Position numbers and translations under genes: made by a program
The notes under the pieces: generated by a model
Seen by the model: only the letters and a program-made list of their open reading frames with translations
What the model was told of the DNA's origin: nothing
Database searches by the model: none
Source: Bradyrhizobium sp. KBS0727
GTDB lineage: Bacteria > Pseudomonadota > Alphaproteobacteria > Rhizobiales > Xanthobacteraceae
Reading direction: 5' to 3'
Length of the DNA stretch: 64,000 nucleotides
Assembly (NCBI RefSeq): GCF_005937885.2
Contig: NZ_CP042176.1
Span: forward strand, 5,079,501-5,143,500
Part shown: piece by piece, positions 8,543-17,467 of the stretch
Numbering within the stretch: position 1 is the first letter of the stretch
Layout: every line of letters starts with the position of its first letter

Positions 8543-9715
8543 ATGCAGCGCGCGATAACAACGGCTGTATTCGCCATTTTCATGATCCCTGCGGGGATCG
8601 CACACGCTCAATTTCTGTTTGGACCCCAACACACGTTCTGGCCAAGCCAATACCCTCCGTACAAACACAAGCACCACCACCGGCAGACAAACTCCGAAAC
8701 GGCGAAGAGCGCTCGGCCCGATCCCCTTCCGAAGGGCCCGCTCCAGATCATCATCTCGATAGTAGACCAACGGGTCTCGCTTTTTGACAACGGCGCCCTG
8801 ATCGCACGCTCTTCGGTGTCCACGGGAATGGAGGGGCATCCTACGCCCCTCGGCGTGTTCAGCGTCATCAGCAAACAACGATGGCACCGTTCAAATATTT
8901 ATAGCGCCGCCCCCATGCCCTACATGCAACGCATCACCTGGTCAGGGATAGCGTTGCACGCCGGTGTCGTGCCTGGGCATCCGGCATCACACGGCTGCAT
9001 CCGTTTGAAAAATGATTTTGCCGTTCGGCTCTGGCATCTCACGAAGCGCGGCACGCGCGTGATCATTGCGCACGGTGATGTCCAGCCGGTCGAGATAACC
9101 AATCCGCATCTTTTTCAACCGAAAGCCGCGTCCGGTTCGTCGGAATTCCAGACTGCCACCGTCGCAACCAAGAGCATCGGTACAGCCGCAGCAACGCAGG
9201 GATCACTGGTGTCAAACGCTGAGACTCCGGAAGCCGCCAGTCTCCAGGTGCCGGGCTCGGCTCCCGCTGCAAGCGCGCCCAAAAAGATCGTCCCGATCTC
9301 CATCTTCGTCAGTCGTAAGTTGAGCAAGCTGTTCGTGCGTCAGGGCTTCACGCCGTTGTTTGATGTCCCGGTCAAGATCGAAAATCCGGAGGAGCCGCTG
9401 GGAACGCACGTGTTTACCGCAATGGAATTCCGGAACGAGGGAACTGCTATTCGCTGGACCGTCGTGTCGATTCCGGACGAATTTCCTCGCATCGAGGGTG
9501 CCACGAAAGGGCGCGAAGCGCCCGTGAAGCATGCCGCCCTATCGGTACCGTCGCCCGATCAGGCAAACGCTGTCCTCAACCGCATCGAAATACCGCAGGA
9601 TACGGTTGAGAGGATCTCTAAACTTCTGACGCCGGCCTCTTCATTGATTATTTCCGACAACGGATTTAGCCATGAGACGGGAAAAGACACGGATTTCATC
9701 GTGGTAACGCATTGA
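8543..9715 (+). CDS. L,D-transpeptidase (YkuD domain) protein
   Basis: A periplasmic L,D-transpeptidase expected to make 3-3 peptidoglycan crosslinks or attach proteins to the wall. MQRAITTAVFAIFMIPAGIAHAQ is a signal peptide. The YkuD domain spans about 65-180: IISIVDQRVSLFDNG, TPLGVFSVIS, then the catalytic block with His139, HPASHGCIRL and Cys152. The C-terminal half (230-390) repeats a weaker related pattern (ISIFVSRKLSKLFVRQG, EEPLGTHVFTAM) and lacks the HGC core, so it may be a degenerate second domain. AAGGGA lies nine bases before the ATG. Confidence 0.88.
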   Translation: MQRAITTAVFAIFMIPAGIAHAQFLFGPQHTFWPSQYPPYKHKHHHRQTNSETAKSARPDPLPKGPLQIIISIVDQRVSLFDNGALIARSSVSTGMEGHPTPLGVFSVISKQRWHRSNIYSAAPMPYMQRITWSGIALHAGVVPGHPASHGCIRLKNDFAVRLWHLTKRGTRVIIAHGDVQPVEITNPHLFQPKAASGSSEFQTATVATKSIGTAAATQGSLVSNAETPEAASLQVPGSAPAASAPKKIVPISIFVSRKLSKLFVRQGFTPLFDVPVKIENPEEPLGTHVFTAMEFRNEGTAIRWTVVSIPDEFPRIEGATKGREAPVKHAALSVPSPDQANAVLNRIEIPQDTVERISKLLTPASSLIISDNGFSHETGKDTDFIVVTH

Positions 9716-10540
9716 TGCGGCGGCGCAACCCACCAACACACGGTGCCGCTGCGCAACCCGCTGGAATTGTTCGACCGCAATTCTGGTGCAAAATTCTTGA
9801 TGTCCGCACCTAAGCCAAAGCAGCGCGAGGTCCGTTCTGGGGTCAAACTGAGACCTTGGGCCGCGTCTAGGATTAGTCCGTTCATCCCCTGATAGTGTTG
9901 CAAAAGATGAAAATCGAACCACTCCGAAAATTCCGCAAAAGTTGATTTTTGGCCGACTCCGCCCCTGCAATACTCCGTAGCGTCGATACGAACCTCGATG
10001 GTCCTTTTTCTGAGGAACGTGTGGTCACTCACGTCGCCACGCACGAAACGCATCAGCGGCCTCTAAGAATTCGCTCGTCACCGCCAAAAGACTTTTTCAA
10101 CACTATCCACCCCAGATGCGGACATCGCTCACCCTCGTCATCGTCCGACGTTCAAGGTTCAAACAAAATTTTCCGGAGTAGCGTAATACCGTCCTTATTC
10201 GTTGGCCGAAGATTGATGCAACGCGGGTCTCCGTGATGTCGCCGGCTCATGGACCCGCTCAATCAGTCGCGGCGTTCATATCAGTCTGAATTTTTTCAAC
10301 GCTGCGAGTGGGTTCGACCTTGCTGTCGAGTGAGCGCGTACAGCAATCCAGCCGTTCTGTATCCTGCAAATACTCTCTTGAGTAGCGGACATTTGTATTA
10401 AGCACCCCTTAAAAACATCGAGGACCAGCCGCGCCGAATTGCCGCAAACAAGACGTGCCATCCGGGAAATATTGGGATATTTTTTTTGTTTCCGTGGTCC
10501 AAAATTGGGCTGGCCGCCAACCAGACAGTCGGTGGTGCCA
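9716..10540. other. Gene-free stretch with element E2 and an R1 fragment
   Basis: No supported gene on either strand. It holds a short R1 fragment (GGGTCAAACTGAGACC near 9,840), the MITE-like element E2, and the leader of the downstream cyclase gene. Base composition is more AT-rich than the flanking genes towards 10,500. Confidence 0.55.
9891..10107 (-). mobile_element. MITE-like element E2 with terminal inverted repeats
   Basis: GATAGTGTTGCAAAAGA at 9891-9907 is matched at 15 of 17 positions by the reverse complement of 10091-10107. The interior carries the block CGCATCAGCGGCCTCTAAGA (reverse complement of the block in E1), the two elements being in opposite orientation. No transposase frame is recognisable. 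Confidence 0.55.
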
Positions 10541-13500
10541 ATGCAACAGATTGCGGACTGGCTCGAGAAGCTTGGGCTTGGACAATACGCGTTGCGTTTT
10601 GCCGAGAACGGGATCGACCTTGGTGTCCTTGCCGAACTGACGGACCAGGACTTCGACAGGCTCGGGGTCCTGCTCGGCCATCGACGTAAAATGCTGCGCG
10701 TGATCGCTGAACTCAATCAAGCAGAACTGGTTGCCGAGCCGGCTCTTCGGCATGATGCCGAGCGACGCCACCTCACTGTAATGTTCTGTGATCTTGTGGG
10801 CTCGACCGCGCTTTCGGCGCGCCTCGATCCCGAGGACATGTGGGAGGTGATCCGTTCCTATCGGACCGCGTGCGCTAGGGTCATTGCCACTTATGACGGC
10901 ATTATCGCCAGGTTTGTGGGCGACGGAATACTCGCCTATTTCGGCTATCCCCGCGCACATGAGGATGACGCGGAGCGCGCAGTGCGAGCGGGGCTCGACA
11001 TCATCGCCGCAATAGGGCTGCTCGAAACGCGCGGGCAAGAACAGGTTGAGGTGAGGATCGCCATCGCGAGCGGGCTTGTGGTGGTTGGCGACCTCATCAG
11101 CGGAGGCGCATCAGAGGAGCAGGCAATGGTCGGCGATACACCGAATGTCGCTGCCCGTCTCCAGAGCTTGGCGGAGCCGGGAGCGGTTGTCGTTGCTGCT
11201 TCGACGCGCGCCCTGCTTGGCGATTTATTCACTTTTCGCAGCCTCGGCCGCCGCGAGGTCAAGGGCATCTCCGAGCCCATCGCGGTCTGGGCGGTCGAAG
11301 GTGGAGCCGCATCGGAGAGCCGCTTCGAGGCGGTGCGAACCGCGCGCTCGATTGGCTTTGTCGGCCGCAAGGCAGAGATCGAATTCGCACTCTCGCGCCA
11401 GCAACTGGCGTGGCAGGGCCAGGGCCAAGTGGTGTTGATTTCTGGCGAGGCCGGGATCGGCAAATCGCGCCTTGTTGCAACGCTCTCCGAGAACCCTGCG
11501 TTGGGGGCCCACCGTCGGGTGCGCTATCAGTGCTCGCCCTACCACACCAACAGTGCGCTTCATCCCTTTATCGCTCAACTCGAGCGCGCTGCCGGCATCA
11601 GGTCACAGGACACGCCCGAGGAAAAGCTCGACAAGCTTGAGGCAATGCTTGCGCTTGGAACGCAGCAGGTGGCTAAAGCGACGCCGCTCATTGCCGCTCT
11701 CCTTTCGATCGAAACTGGCGAGCGCTATCCGCCGCTCGGCTTGAATCCAGTGCAGCAGCGGCGGCAGACATTCGCCGCCCTTCTCGATCAGCTTGAGGGT
11801 TTGGCACGGCAGCAACCAGTGCTGATCGTCTGTGAGGACATGCATTGGGCCGATGCCACGACGCTTGAGCTGTTCGATCTCGCGGTTGACCGGGTCAGGG
11901 GGCTGCCGATACTCGCGCTCATGACCTGTCGGCCCGAGTTCGAGCCGCCCTGGGCCGGTCTTCCCAACGTCAGCCTGCTGCGGCTCGATCGGCTTGACCG
12001 GCAGGACACGCGCGCTCTGGTCGAGCAGGTGACCGTCGGTCGACGGCTGCCAGGTGAAATGATGATGCAGATCATCGAGAGGACGGATGGTATCCCGCTA
12101 TTCGTCGAGGAATTGACCAAGATGGTGCTGGAGTCCGGACTACTCGTAGAAGATGCCGGGCGCTATCGCCTCGATAGTCCGCTCCCGCCGCTCGCCATTC
12201 CCGCGACACTGCAGGACTCGCTTATGGCGCGGCTCGACCGGCTCGCGCCGGTCAAGGAGGTGGCACAGATTGGCGCTGCCATTGGCCGCGACTTCTCATA
12301 CGCGCTGCTGCGTTGTGTGGCGGGGCGCGATGATCTGACGCTGAGCGCCGCGCTCGGGCAACTCGAGGAGGCCGAACTGCTATTGCGCCGCGGGACGCCG
12401 CCAGAATCAAGCTACAGCTTCAAGCATGCGCTCGTTCAGGAAGCCGCTTACGAGAGCCTGCTCAAGAGTCGCCGGCAACTGCTCCATAAGCAGATTGGCG
12501 ATGTCCTGCGCGATAGGTTTCCGGTCATCGCCGAGATCGAGCCGGAAGTCCTAGCATACCACTTCACTGAAGCCGGGCTGAGCGGAATAGCCCTCGAGTG
12601 GTGGCGTAAGGCGGGTCAGCAGGCGCTGAAACGCTCGGCATATTCCGAGGCAATCGCACATCTCGGCAAGGCGGTTGCGATCGCCGATGAGCTGCCTGAT
12701 GAGCCGGGCCGGATCATGAACCGGCTGCATCTTCAAATCGTATATGGCCGAGCGCTGCGGGGCAGCCTTGGACACAGCGCGCCCCAAACGGTGGCCGCGT
12801 GGACGCGCGCCCGACAGCTAGCGGCTGACATCAACGATCCGGTCGAACTCGCGCCGATCCATTCGGGGCTGTTCAATGCCTGCTTGACTCACGGCGAGAT
12901 CGCGCCGATGCGGGAATTGGCGGATGCAATAGTGAGCGCCGCCAACCGACGACCGGAATCGCCGGTGGCTGCAGTCGTCGCACATTGGACAAACGGGGTG
13001 ACCTGCTGGTTCGGTGGCGATTACTTGAACGCGAAAATGGATCTTGAGCGGGCACTCGCGATCTACGGTGCCGAGCCGAATCCCGAGACCTTCAGGGCAT
13101 CGACGCTGGACCTGCCGTGCGTTATTATGAGGTTTCTCGCTCTGGTGCTTTGGCCGATTGGGAAGATTGATCGATCGCACCGGCTCGCCGCACAAGCGGT
13201 GAGCGCGTCAGGAGAAAAGCGAGCGCTCCCTCAAGCCAACGCGCTCGTTCATAAGGCTGTCTTCGACGGACTATGCGGAGGCCCGTTGCAACAAACGGAG
13301 ACAATCCTTGCCTTGGGCCTCGCCCGCGAGCACACGATGCCCTTGTATGTGGCCGCCGGCACCTACCTAAACGGTCTGGCAAAGTGGCGTGCCGGCGACC
13401 GAGAGGGTGGACTTGCAGAAATGCACCGAGGCTGGACCTTGCTGCACGAAAATGACTGCTATCTTTGTGAGCCATTTTGGGGGAAGCAGGTTGCCATAGC

Positions 13501-13873
13501 GAATGCAGCGGCAGGGCAATTCGAGACTGGGCTGGAAATTTTGCGCGAGTTGATCACCTGGACGGAACAATCCGGCCAGCGTTGGCTGGATGCCGAACTG
13601 CATCGTGTCCAGGGTGAGCTCTTATTGCGTCGCGACCCGCCGAACCCTTCTAGCGCCGAAAATGCCTTCAATAAGGCCCTTGACATCGCCCGAAGCCAAC
13701 AGACGAAGACCTTCGAATTGCGCAGCGCAGTCGGACTTTCGCGCCTTTACATCAAGGATGGTCGTGCGGCGGCCGTATCTGCGATGCTCGCGCCGCTCCT
13801 CGCAGATTTCGATGCAGGGCGAGATATCCCCGAAATCGAAGAAGCGGAGAAGTTGCTCAGGCATAGGCATTAG
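10541..13873 (+). CDS. SAM / class III adenylate-guanylate cyclase / AAA ATPase / TPR signalling protein
   Basis: A large multidomain regulator, 1,110 aa. Order: SAM domain (about 3-58, IADWLEKLGLGQYALRF), class III nucleotide cyclase (75-250) with metal-binding Asp84 in MFCDLVGST and Asp128 in FVGDGILAYFG, and GDTPNVAARL carrying Asp199, Asn202 and Arg206. Then an AAA/STAND-type ATPase (about 272-600) with Walker A GEAGIGKSR (302-310) and a Walker B-like LIVCEDMHW, and a C-terminal helical TPR-like region. The position usually Lys for adenine recognition appears as Arg124 (IIARFVGDG), so nucleotide choice is open. The ATG follows GGTGGT. It stands alone between repeat-rich gaps; the signal is unknown. 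Confidence 0.88.
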   Translation: MQQIADWLEKLGLGQYALRFAENGIDLGVLAELTDQDFDRLGVLLGHRRKMLRVIAELNQAELVAEPALRHDAERRHLTVMFCDLVGSTALSARLDPEDMWEVIRSYRTACARVIATYDGIIARFVGDGILAYFGYPRAHEDDAERAVRAGLDIIAAIGLLETRGQEQVEVRIAIASGLVVVGDLISGGASEEQAMVGDTPNVAARLQSLAEPGAVVVAASTRALLGDLFTFRSLGRREVKGISEPIAVWAVEGGAASESRFEAVRTARSIGFVGRKAEIEFALSRQQLAWQGQGQVVLISGEAGIGKSRLVATLSENPALGAHRRVRYQCSPYHTNSALHPFIAQLERAAGIRSQDTPEEKLDKLEAMLALGTQQVAKATPLIAALLSIETGERYPPLGLNPVQQRRQTFAALLDQLEGLARQQPVLIVCEDMHWADATTLELFDLAVDRVRGLPILALMTCRPEFEPPWAGLPNVSLLRLDRLDRQDTRALVEQVTVGRRLPGEMMMQIIERTDGIPLFVEELTKMVLESGLLVEDAGRYRLDSPLPPLAIPATLQDSLMARLDRLAPVKEVAQIGAAIGRDFSYALLRCVAGRDDLTLSAALGQLEEAELLLRRGTPPESSYSFKHALVQEAAYESLLKSRRQLLHKQIGDVLRDRFPVIAEIEPEVLAYHFTEAGLSGIALEWWRKAGQQALKRSAYSEAIAHLGKAVAIADELPDEPGRIMNRLHLQIVYGRALRGSLGHSAPQTVAAWTRARQLAADINDPVELAPIHSGLFNACLTHGEIAPMRELADAIVSAANRRPESPVAAVVAHWTNGVTCWFGGDYLNAKMDLERALAIYGAEPNPETFRASTLDLPCVIMRFLALVLWPIGKIDRSHRLAAQAVSASGEKRALPQANALVHKAVFDGLCGGPLQQTETILALGLAREHTMPLYVAAGTYLNGLAKWRAGDREGGLAEMHRGWTLLHENDCYLCEPFWGKQVAIANAAAGQFETGLEILRELITWTEQSGQRWLDAELHRVQGELLLRRDPPNPSSAENAFNKALDIARSQQTKTFELRSAVGLSRLYIKDGRAAAVSAMLAPLLADFDAGRDIPEIEEAEKLLRHRH

Positions 13874-13920
13874 CCAAGCTGGCCATTCTTTTTCGACCTT
13901 TCTCAACCCGAAACCGATAA

Positions 13921-14157
13921 TGCTCGTGCACAAGTATCCCACTCGATACCCCACTTGCACGTTTGGTCACAGTTTATCCCGGAATCGAAATGAGCATCAT
14001 CTAATGCGTTTGCACAAATTGGAGCGGTTGATGTCCACACATGCGGCCGATGCCACCTTCTCGACATAGAGGGATACGGCGCCTCGGTGCAGCCACGACA
14101 ATTCTGGCGGGGCCAGACCATCAAGAGAAAGTTTGGATTAGATCCAGCCTAGCCGAA
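13921..14157 (+). repeat. Dispersed repeat R2, copy 1
   Basis: About 237 bases aligned end to end with a second copy near 37,800 in the same orientation. Shared blocks include CACAAGTATCCCACTCG, ACGTTTGGTCAC, TACGGCGCCTC and a closing GATCCAGCC/GGTCCAGCC block. Divergence is substantial, so the copies are old. Confidence 0.7.
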
Positions 14158-14546
14158 GCCGGTGAGATCTAGCGTCCGCACCTCAACGACCGCTTTGCGC
14201 CGCCAGGACCGACCGTTCCATAGTTGCCATTCCGCGAACCGGCTCATCTCCAAATCCTTCCATTCTGGTACTATTTAGAGCTTCGCATCGGCTTCGGAGA
14301 TTAGCTGGCAGTACTTCGTGCCGTCGCCAAAACTGCCCGGCTCAGGCGGCAGTCCTGATCGAACCCGTCTCCGCCGATAGTCTCCCCAAAACGGGAATAT
14401 TCGCGGAAATGGCCGGAGACTTTCGGCGATTTCCACCTCAAGTCCGGCGAATTGGGAGCCTGGAGACCAAATCGAATGCGCGAAAAGCCGGGATTTCCGG
14501 CGCATTCTCGCGTTTCCTGGGGAGCCCGGCCTAACGCCGGAATGGC

Positions 14547-14600
14547 TGGCTGGGGCGGGAGGGATCGAACCTCCGAATGGGGGAATCAAAATCCGCTGCC
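14547..14600 (-). tRNA. 3' fragment of a tRNA-Gln(TTG) gene, probable integration scar
   Basis: The minus strand reads GCGGATTTTGATTC (anticodon stem-loop, anticodon TTG), then CATTC, GGAGGTTCGATCCCTCC (T arm), CGCCCCA (acceptor 3' strand), G and an encoded CCA. The 5' half (acceptor 5' strand, D arm) is absent: the bases upstream do not pair with CGCCCCA. One change in the anticodon stem (TCCCC for TCCGC) also breaks pairing. It is therefore a non-functional piece such as integrases leave at the far end of an inserted island. Confidence 0.75.
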
Positions 14601-14875
14601 GGCGGCTGAATCATACCAAGCTTCTAACAGCACCGAGGGCGCAATAGGCTTTCAACGCGCGGCAGCCCGCACCGAGGATGAGCTCGGACACCGCTGATTA
14701 ACAGGAAGCCGGCGCCGCTTCTCGTTCAAGGCTGAATTCTGATCGACTTTGACAATCAGCCTACTCGGTCGGGGCGGATCTTCGCCGTCGCAGACTCGCG
14801 ACCGAAAACGTGGTGCGGCGCGTGGTGCGATAGAATTCGGAGCGTCAGAACGAGAGCTAAGTTATTGATATTACT

Positions 14876-14957
14876 GGTAGCGAGAGACCGCTGCGCTTTT
14901 CCCCACACGACCCAAATCTGCGATATTTCCTCCGATCGTCCGCCTAAACTCAGAAAT
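14876..14957 (+). repeat. Dispersed repeat R3, copy 1
   Basis: About 80 bases nearly identical to a copy near 37,580 in the same orientation: GGTAGCGAGAGACCGCT, CTTTTCCCCACACGAC, CAAATCTGCGATATTT and CTCCGATCGTCCGCCTAA. It is much better conserved between copies than R2. Confidence 0.75.
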
Positions 14958-15049
14958 TTGTCGGACGGAAGATTCAAATCGGGACACGCAAAAATCCGGC
15001 ACGTTTGCCGACCATCGGGATGGCTGAGACGACCCTTGGGTCGGCATCC

Positions 15050-15070
15050 CCACCGCGATAGCCGCGGCGG
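15050..15070 (-). terminator. Hairpin just after the leftward catabolic operon
   Basis: Three bases past the stop of the last operon gene an 8-bp stem with one mismatch can form (CCGCCGCG pairing with CGCGGTGG), followed by a second palindrome GACCCAAGGGTC. No clear U-tract follows, so terminator function is uncertain. Confidence 0.35.
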
Positions 15071-15073
15071 AAC

Positions 15074-16270
15074 TCAGAGGTGGCGCGTAACGAGGCCAGT
15101 CGGCGTGGCAATGCCTTCGAGGGTTCTGATCCGCTTCTCGAGCCACCAGCCAAACTCAGGTGACCAGTCCTCGAAGCGCGCGTCGATGCCGAGATCGTGC
15201 GCCCAGTGGTGGGCGATATTGGGATTGAACTGCGACTGGCGGCCGACAGCGATCAGATCGGCTTGGCCCTTCCGGAGAATGGTTTCGGCTTGCTCCGCCT
15301 CAAGAATGATGCCGACGGCCATGGTGGGCATGTCAGCTTCCTGGCGGACGCGCTCAGCAAATGGGACCTGGAATCCGAGGCTGCGCGTTACCTGAGCTGC
15401 CGTGGCCGCACCGGAGATACCGCCCGAAGAGCAGTCGATCACGTCCACGCCGCGCACCTTCAATTCGTGCGCAAGGGCGACCGTGTCATCCATGTTCCAG
15501 CCCTCCACGGTGCCATCGACCGACGAAACACGTACGAAAAGTGGCATCGAGTCCGGCATTTCACGGCGCACCGCCTCGACAGTTTCCAAGGGAAGCCGCA
15601 TGCGCCCGGCCCGGTCGCCGCCGTACTCGTCGTCGCGCGTGTTGGAGACCGGCGACAAAAACGAGGCGAGCAGATAACCATGCGCCATGTGGATTTCGAT
15701 GGTATCGAATCCGGCCTCAACCGCCCGTTTTGCGGCACCCGCCCACGTGCCGACCATCGTCTTGCAATCGGCTGTCGTCAGTGGCCGCGGCGTTAGCCAG
15801 CCTTTGGCGACGGGCTCGGCCGTCGGCCCGACCGGCTGCCAGATCTTGGCGCCGGCTTTCAGATTCTCCTCGGTCAACGGGCCCATGCCCTGCATGGCGC
15901 TCTGAATCGAGGCCTTGCGACCGGCGTGACCTAGCTGGATGCCGATCGCCGTGCCTTGGCGCTTCATAAACGCGATCAGCGGCTTGAAGCTTTCGGCCTG
16001 CGTATCGTTCCAGAGGCCGAGGTCATGCTCGTTGTTCAATCCAACCTCCTCGACCGCCGTCACCTCGACAAAGACGAGTCCGAAGCCGCCCAGCGCGTAG
16101 CGGCCGAGATGGACGACGTGGAATGTACCGCAGATATTTCCGGGATCGCAACGATAGTGGACCATCGGTGGCACAACGAGGCGATTTTTCAGCGAGAGCC
16201 CTCGAATCGCGAGTGGCTGGAATAGCATTGGCCGCACCACTTTTTCGCCGTTGATCGATCCGTCGGTCAT
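15074..16270 (-). CDS. NADH:flavin oxidoreductase / old yellow enzyme family reductase
   Basis: An FMN-dependent ene-reductase-like TIM barrel, 398 aa. Visible motifs include LFQPLAIRGLSLKNRLVVPPM at the N terminus, IGIQLGHAGRKAS, FDTIEIHMAHGYLLASFLSP, NTRDDEYGGD, and a C-terminal ADLIAVGRQSQFNPN phosphate-binding region. These match the YqjM-like branch that reduces activated C=C bonds with NAD(P)H. The ATG follows AGGGAG. It is the last gene of the leftward operon, 46 bases past the LacI-type regulator, and could reduce an unsaturated ring or chain intermediate. The substrate is not determinable from sequence. Confidence 0.88.
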   Translation of the reverse strand: MTDGSINGEKVVRPMLFQPLAIRGLSLKNRLVVPPMVHYRCDPGNICGTFHVVHLGRYALGGFGLVFVEVTAVEEVGLNNEHDLGLWNDTQAESFKPLIAFMKRQGTAIGIQLGHAGRKASIQSAMQGMGPLTEENLKAGAKIWQPVGPTAEPVAKGWLTPRPLTTADCKTMVGTWAGAAKRAVEAGFDTIEIHMAHGYLLASFLSPVSNTRDDEYGGDRAGRMRLPLETVEAVRREMPDSMPLFVRVSSVDGTVEGWNMDDTVALAHELKVRGVDVIDCSSGGISGAATAAQVTRSLGFQVPFAERVRQEADMPTMAVGIILEAEQAETILRKGQADLIAVGRQSQFNPNIAHHWAHDLGIDARFEDWSPEFGWWLEKRIRTLEGIATPTGLVTRHL

Positions 16271-16316
16271 TCCAATATCTCCCTGTATGCTGTGACCACT
16301 CAGCGGGCCTGCGCCA

Positions 16317-17348
16317 TCATGCGTTGCGTTTCGGGGGTCCCACCGATGCGCGCGAGACGAATTCATTTGGAACGAGAACGCTGCGCGCTTCTTGCGAGTT
16401 ACCATTTCGAATCCGATCGAGGAGCATGCCGGCGGCAATCCGGCCTACCTCCGCCTGATCCCACCCGATGACGGCAATCGGCGGTGTGAACAACTCGGCC
16501 AACTCGGAATGGCCCGACGCGACCACCGAGACATCTTCCGGTATCCTCAGATTGCGACCCCGGATGGCACGCAATACGCCCGACAACATGTCGATACCGC
16601 CGGAAATAATGGCCGTCGGCGGATTGCGCTGGCCGAGCATCGCCGAGGTGAAACGGAATCCGGCACCGGGCAGAAAGCTTCCGACTTGAATGAGCGACGG
16701 ATCAGGCTCCAGACCGCGCGCGGCGTAGGCCTCCTGATAGCCGCGGACGCGTTCGCGCGCCGGGTAAAGCCCGCGCTCGCCGGTGATCAGGGCGACGCGC
16801 CGGTGACCGAGGTCCAGCAAATGGCCGACGGCAAGACGCATTCCTTCGGCGTGATCGGCGATCACGGCATCCGCCCAGGCCGTTTGATCTCGATCGATCA
16901 ACACGATGGGAATATCGAGATCGCGCAGGAACGCCTCAAACTCACCGGAGATAGCCGTGTACGGCCCCATCATCACACCGTCGGCCTGTCGCCGCGACAG
17001 GCGGCTGAGCAACTCCCGCTCGCGCTCCATGCGGCCTTCCGAATTGGAGATGACCAGGGAGAAGCCGACCTCATCGAGCACGTCGTGCGCGGCTTTGACG
17101 AACCCGGCAAGCTGCGGGATGTTGATCTCGCGCAGGATACATCCGATCGTATGGGTCGACCCCATGCGCATGCTGCGGGCCACCGCATTCGGCGAATAAC
17201 CGAGTACATCGATCGCCTGCTGGACCTTGCGGCGGATTTCAGGGCGAACGGTGGTGTTTTCATTGAGCACGCGCGACACCGTACCGGTGGAAACCCCGGC
17301 GGCAGTCGCCACATCGTGGATCGTCAGCTTGCTTCCGCGACTTGCCAT
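16317..17348 (-). CDS. LacI-family transcriptional regulator
   Basis: A 343-aa LacI/GalR-type DNA-binding regulator. The N-terminal helix-turn-helix (about 8-30) reads LTIHDVATAAGVSTGTVSR, followed by the hinge helix region PNAVARSMR and a periplasmic-binding-protein-like effector domain (about 64-335: IGCILREINIPQLAGF, VLIDRDQ, GHRRVALITGERG). A longer frame exists upstream but MASRGSK places the HTH normally. The 119-base gap before it may carry its own promoter. Two TGAAACGTTTCA palindromes in the divergent promoter region near 32,500 are the obvious operator candidates, so it probably controls both transport and catabolic operons in response to the substrate or its CoA ester. Confidence 0.9.
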   Translation of the reverse strand: MASRGSKLTIHDVATAAGVSTGTVSRVLNENTTVRPEIRRKVQQAIDVLGYSPNAVARSMRMGSTHTIGCILREINIPQLAGFVKAAHDVLDEVGFSLVISNSEGRMERERELLSRLSRRQADGVMMGPYTAISGEFEAFLRDLDIPIVLIDRDQTAWADAVIADHAEGMRLAVGHLLDLGHRRVALITGERGLYPARERVRGYQEAYAARGLEPDPSLIQVGSFLPGAGFRFTSAMLGQRNPPTAIISGGIDMLSGVLRAIRGRNLRIPEDVSVVASGHSELAELFTPPIAVIGWDQAEVGRIAAGMLLDRIRNGNSQEARSVLVPNEFVSRASVGPPKRNA

Positions 17349-17467
17349 CCGCCATCCGTCATCTGTCGCCCGTCGTTCGCCATCGTCGATCGATTCTAAC
17401 GCATGATACACGGAAGTGAATCCCGATGGGTGATCCGAAGGTCGTAGGCATTTGGCGGGATTGCGGC

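Larger units (their letters stand above)
13874..15073. other. 1.2-kb gene-free stretch with repeats R2, R3 and a tRNA fragment
   Basis: I see no convincing gene. The stretch contains R2 copy 1, the 3' part of a tRNA-Gln gene, R3 copy 1 and a hairpin just after the last gene of the leftward catabolic operon. Short open frames inside R2 and R3 recur in the copies near 37,600 because the DNA is repeated, not because they show coding constraint. Confidence 0.6.

Noticed and set aside
9559..10053. Minus-strand frame of 164 codons
   Set aside because: It runs through the end of the L,D-transpeptidase gene and element E2, has no domain, and its sequence follows the repeat rather than coding constraint.
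10081..10107. Right end of E2 as an intrinsic terminator
   Set aside because: The inverted partner is about 190 bases away, too far for a terminator hairpin; it is better explained as a terminal repeat.
14275..14589. Minus-strand frame of 104 codons overlapping the tRNA fragment
   Set aside because: It would translate the tRNA piece, lacks a ribosome site and shows no recognisable domain.
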